From assembly GCA_934503195.1 (NCBI GenBank), contig CAKSVM010000032.1, positions 1 to 32,012 on the forward strand: 32,012 nt of DNA, written 5' to 3'. Source of the DNA: an uncultured Eubacteriales bacterium. GTDB taxonomy: Bacteria; Bacillota; Clostridia; Oscillospirales; CAG-272. How positions within the stretch are numbered: position 1 is the first letter of the stretch; each line of letters starts with the position of its first letter. Below the pieces are notes generated by a model. The model was not told the DNA's origin. It made no database searches and saw only the letters and a list, made by a program, of their open reading frames with translations. Shown piece by piece: positions 30,995 to 32,012 of this stretch. The translations under genes and the position numbers were made by a program.

Positions 30995-31020
30995 CCGCGG
31001 CGGGGTGAATTCCGCCGCGG
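30995..31020 (-). repeat. GC-rich hairpin after pgi
   Basis: CCGCGGCGG (30995-31003) pairs perfectly with CCGCCGCGG (31012-31020), 14 bases after the pgi stop. On the minus strand its loop is AATTCACC. There is no T run, so it is not a standard terminator; it may protect the 3' end. Confidence 0.65.
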
Positions 31021-31034
31021 CGGGGGATGTATCG

Positions 31035-32012
31035 TCAGCGGGACATTCTCTCTTCGAGAGCGGCCTTTTCAGCCTCGTAGCCGGGCTTTCCGAGGAGCGC
31101 GTACATATTCTTCTTGTACGCCTCGACGCCGGGCTGGTTGAAGGGATTGACTCCGAGCGTGTAGCCCGAAACCGCGCAGGCGAGCTCGAAGAAGTAGACG
31201 AGATATCCGAAGGAATGCTCGCTTCTGTCGGCGAGGTCGAGGACGACGTTCGGAACGCCGCCGTCGACGTGAGCCATCAGGGTAGCGTTCTTGGCGGCCT
31301 GATTGACCGAGTGAAGCTCCTTGCCCGAGAGGAAGTTGAGTCCGTCGATGTTGTGCGGGTCGTTCGGGATGATGACAGTGTCGTTAGACTTCTCGATGTT
31401 GACGACCGTCTCGAAGAGGTCGCGTCTGCCCTCCTGAATGAACTGGCCGAGCGAGTGAAGATCGGTCGAGAAGACAACTGACGCCGGGAAGATGCCCATG
31501 TTGTCCTTGCCCTCGGACTCGCCGAAGAGCTGCTTCCACCACTCGTTCATCATGAGCATAGCGTGCTCGTAGGAGACGAGGATCTCGGTGGTCTTGCCCT
31601 TTCTGTACATAAGGTTTCTGAGAGCGGCGTACTTTGCGGCGTCGTTCTCGTTCATGTCGTCGGAGGTGTAAGCGGCACGCGCATCAGCGGCGCCCTTCAT
31701 CATAGCGTCGATATCGCAGCCTGAAGCGGCGATCGGAAGCAGACCGACAGCGGTGAGAACGGAATAGCGTCCTCCGACGTCGTCCGGAACGACGAATGTC
31801 TCGTAGCCCTTGTCGGTCGCGAACTTCTTGAGAGTTCCTTTTGCCTTGTCGGTGGTAACGAAGATGCGCTCGCGCGCGCCCTCCTCGCCGTACTTCTTCT
31901 CGAGGAGCTCGCGGAAGATGCGGAAAGCGACAGCCGGCTCGGTCGTGGTTCCCGACTTCGAGATGACGTTGACGCAGATGTCCTTGCCCTCGCAGACCTG
32001 GAGCAGCTCAGC
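31035..32012 (-). CDS. pgi: Glucose-6-phosphate isomerase, C-terminal part
   Basis: The last ~325 residues of a glycolytic phosphoglucose isomerase, which interconverts glucose-6-phosphate and fructose-6-phosphate; the gene starts beyond the window. Seen in order are SKSGTTTEPA, the phosphate-binding loop, the family signature DDVGGRYSVLTAVGLLP, and the later signature NQPGVEAYKKNM with the catalytic-region Glu. The reading frame is open to the window edge. It ends 14 bases before a GC-rich hairpin, and the next minus-strand gene has its own promoter, so it is probably transcribed alone or as the end of an upstream unit. Confidence 0.96.
   Translation of the reverse strand, partial: AELLQVCEGKDICVNVISKSGTTTEPAVAFRIFRELLEKKYGEEGARERIFVTTDKAKGTLKKFATDKGYETFVVPDDVGGRYSVLTAVGLLPIAASGCDIDAMMKGAADARAAYTSDDMNENDAAKYAALRNLMYRKGKTTEILVSYEHAMLMMNEWWKQLFGESEGKDNMGIFPASVVFSTDLHSLGQFIQEGRRDLFETVVNIEKSNDTVIIPNDPHNIDGLNFLSGKELHSVNQAAKNATLMAHVDGGVPNVVLDLADRSEHSFGYLVYFFELACAVSGYTLGVNPFNQPGVEAYKKNMYALLGKPGYEAEKAALEERMSR

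Noticed and set aside
1..32012. CRISPR arrays, insertion sequences, phage genes, att sites
   Set aside because: No regular spaced repeats, transposase, integrase or structural phage proteins were seen. The T-box and operators are the only marked repeats.

Overview
The window looks like chromosome from an anaerobic, GC-rich member of the Bacillota (Clostridia). The evidence is a group A [FeFe] hydrogenase with its NuoF-like partner, a T-box leader on an asparagine synthetase gene, GGAGG-type ribosome binding sites, and many housekeeping promoters of the form TTGACA-17 bp-TATAAT. I see no phage, transposase, integrase, rRNA operon or CRISPR array. No species can be named from the sequence alone.

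Layout, left to right. (1) 1-2062: end of a NuoF-like hydB/hndC gene and a complete hydA/hndD, the core of an NAD(P)-linked or bifurcating hydrogenase. (2) 2177-5903: an araM-type glycerol-1-phosphate dehydrogenase gene with its own promoter and a palindrome over the -35, then a MATE exporter overlapping an AraC-type regulator. (3) 5906-6070: several small hairpins, then convergent pyrG (CTP synthase) on the minus strand. (4) 7955-9989: promoter, promoter-proximal terminator-like hairpin, asparagine T-box and asnB; this is the most interesting regulatory region. (5) 10085-13116: minus-strand operon of response regulator, histidine kinase and AraC regulator. (6) 13145-14080: a solitary MazF-like toxin gene, then tRNA-Gly(CCC) and tRNA-Arg(ACG), each with promoter and terminator. 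(7) 14092-17257: GNAT acetyltransferase plus a small P-loop kinase-like protein, facing two overlapping PHP-domain phosphoesterase genes. (8) 17348-20271: ABC exporter followed by an AraC regulator. (9) 20285-25570: a LacI-type regulator divergent from a lipoprotein solute-binding protein, followed by a GH116-type beta-glycosidase with its own promoter; likely a glycoside-use locus with palindromic operators at both promoters but no permease genes. (10) 25573-32012, all minus strand: M23 peptidase, ABC-2 permease and ATPase, a small unknown protein, a lipoprotein, a TIM-barrel protein, a small P-loop protein, and the 3' part of pgi.

The strongest new-looking signal is the asnB leader. Its antiterminator-like T-box hairpin carries in its apical loop a 9-nt sequence complementary to the asnB ribosome binding site, and no terminator follows. 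This points to a translational T-box in a clostridial-type genome, preceded by a separate terminator-like hairpin just after the promoter. Other leads are paired LacI-type operators five helical turns apart, a palindrome filling the GH116 promoter spacer, and two related GC-rich hairpins just after the stop codons of pgi and the TIM-barrel gene.
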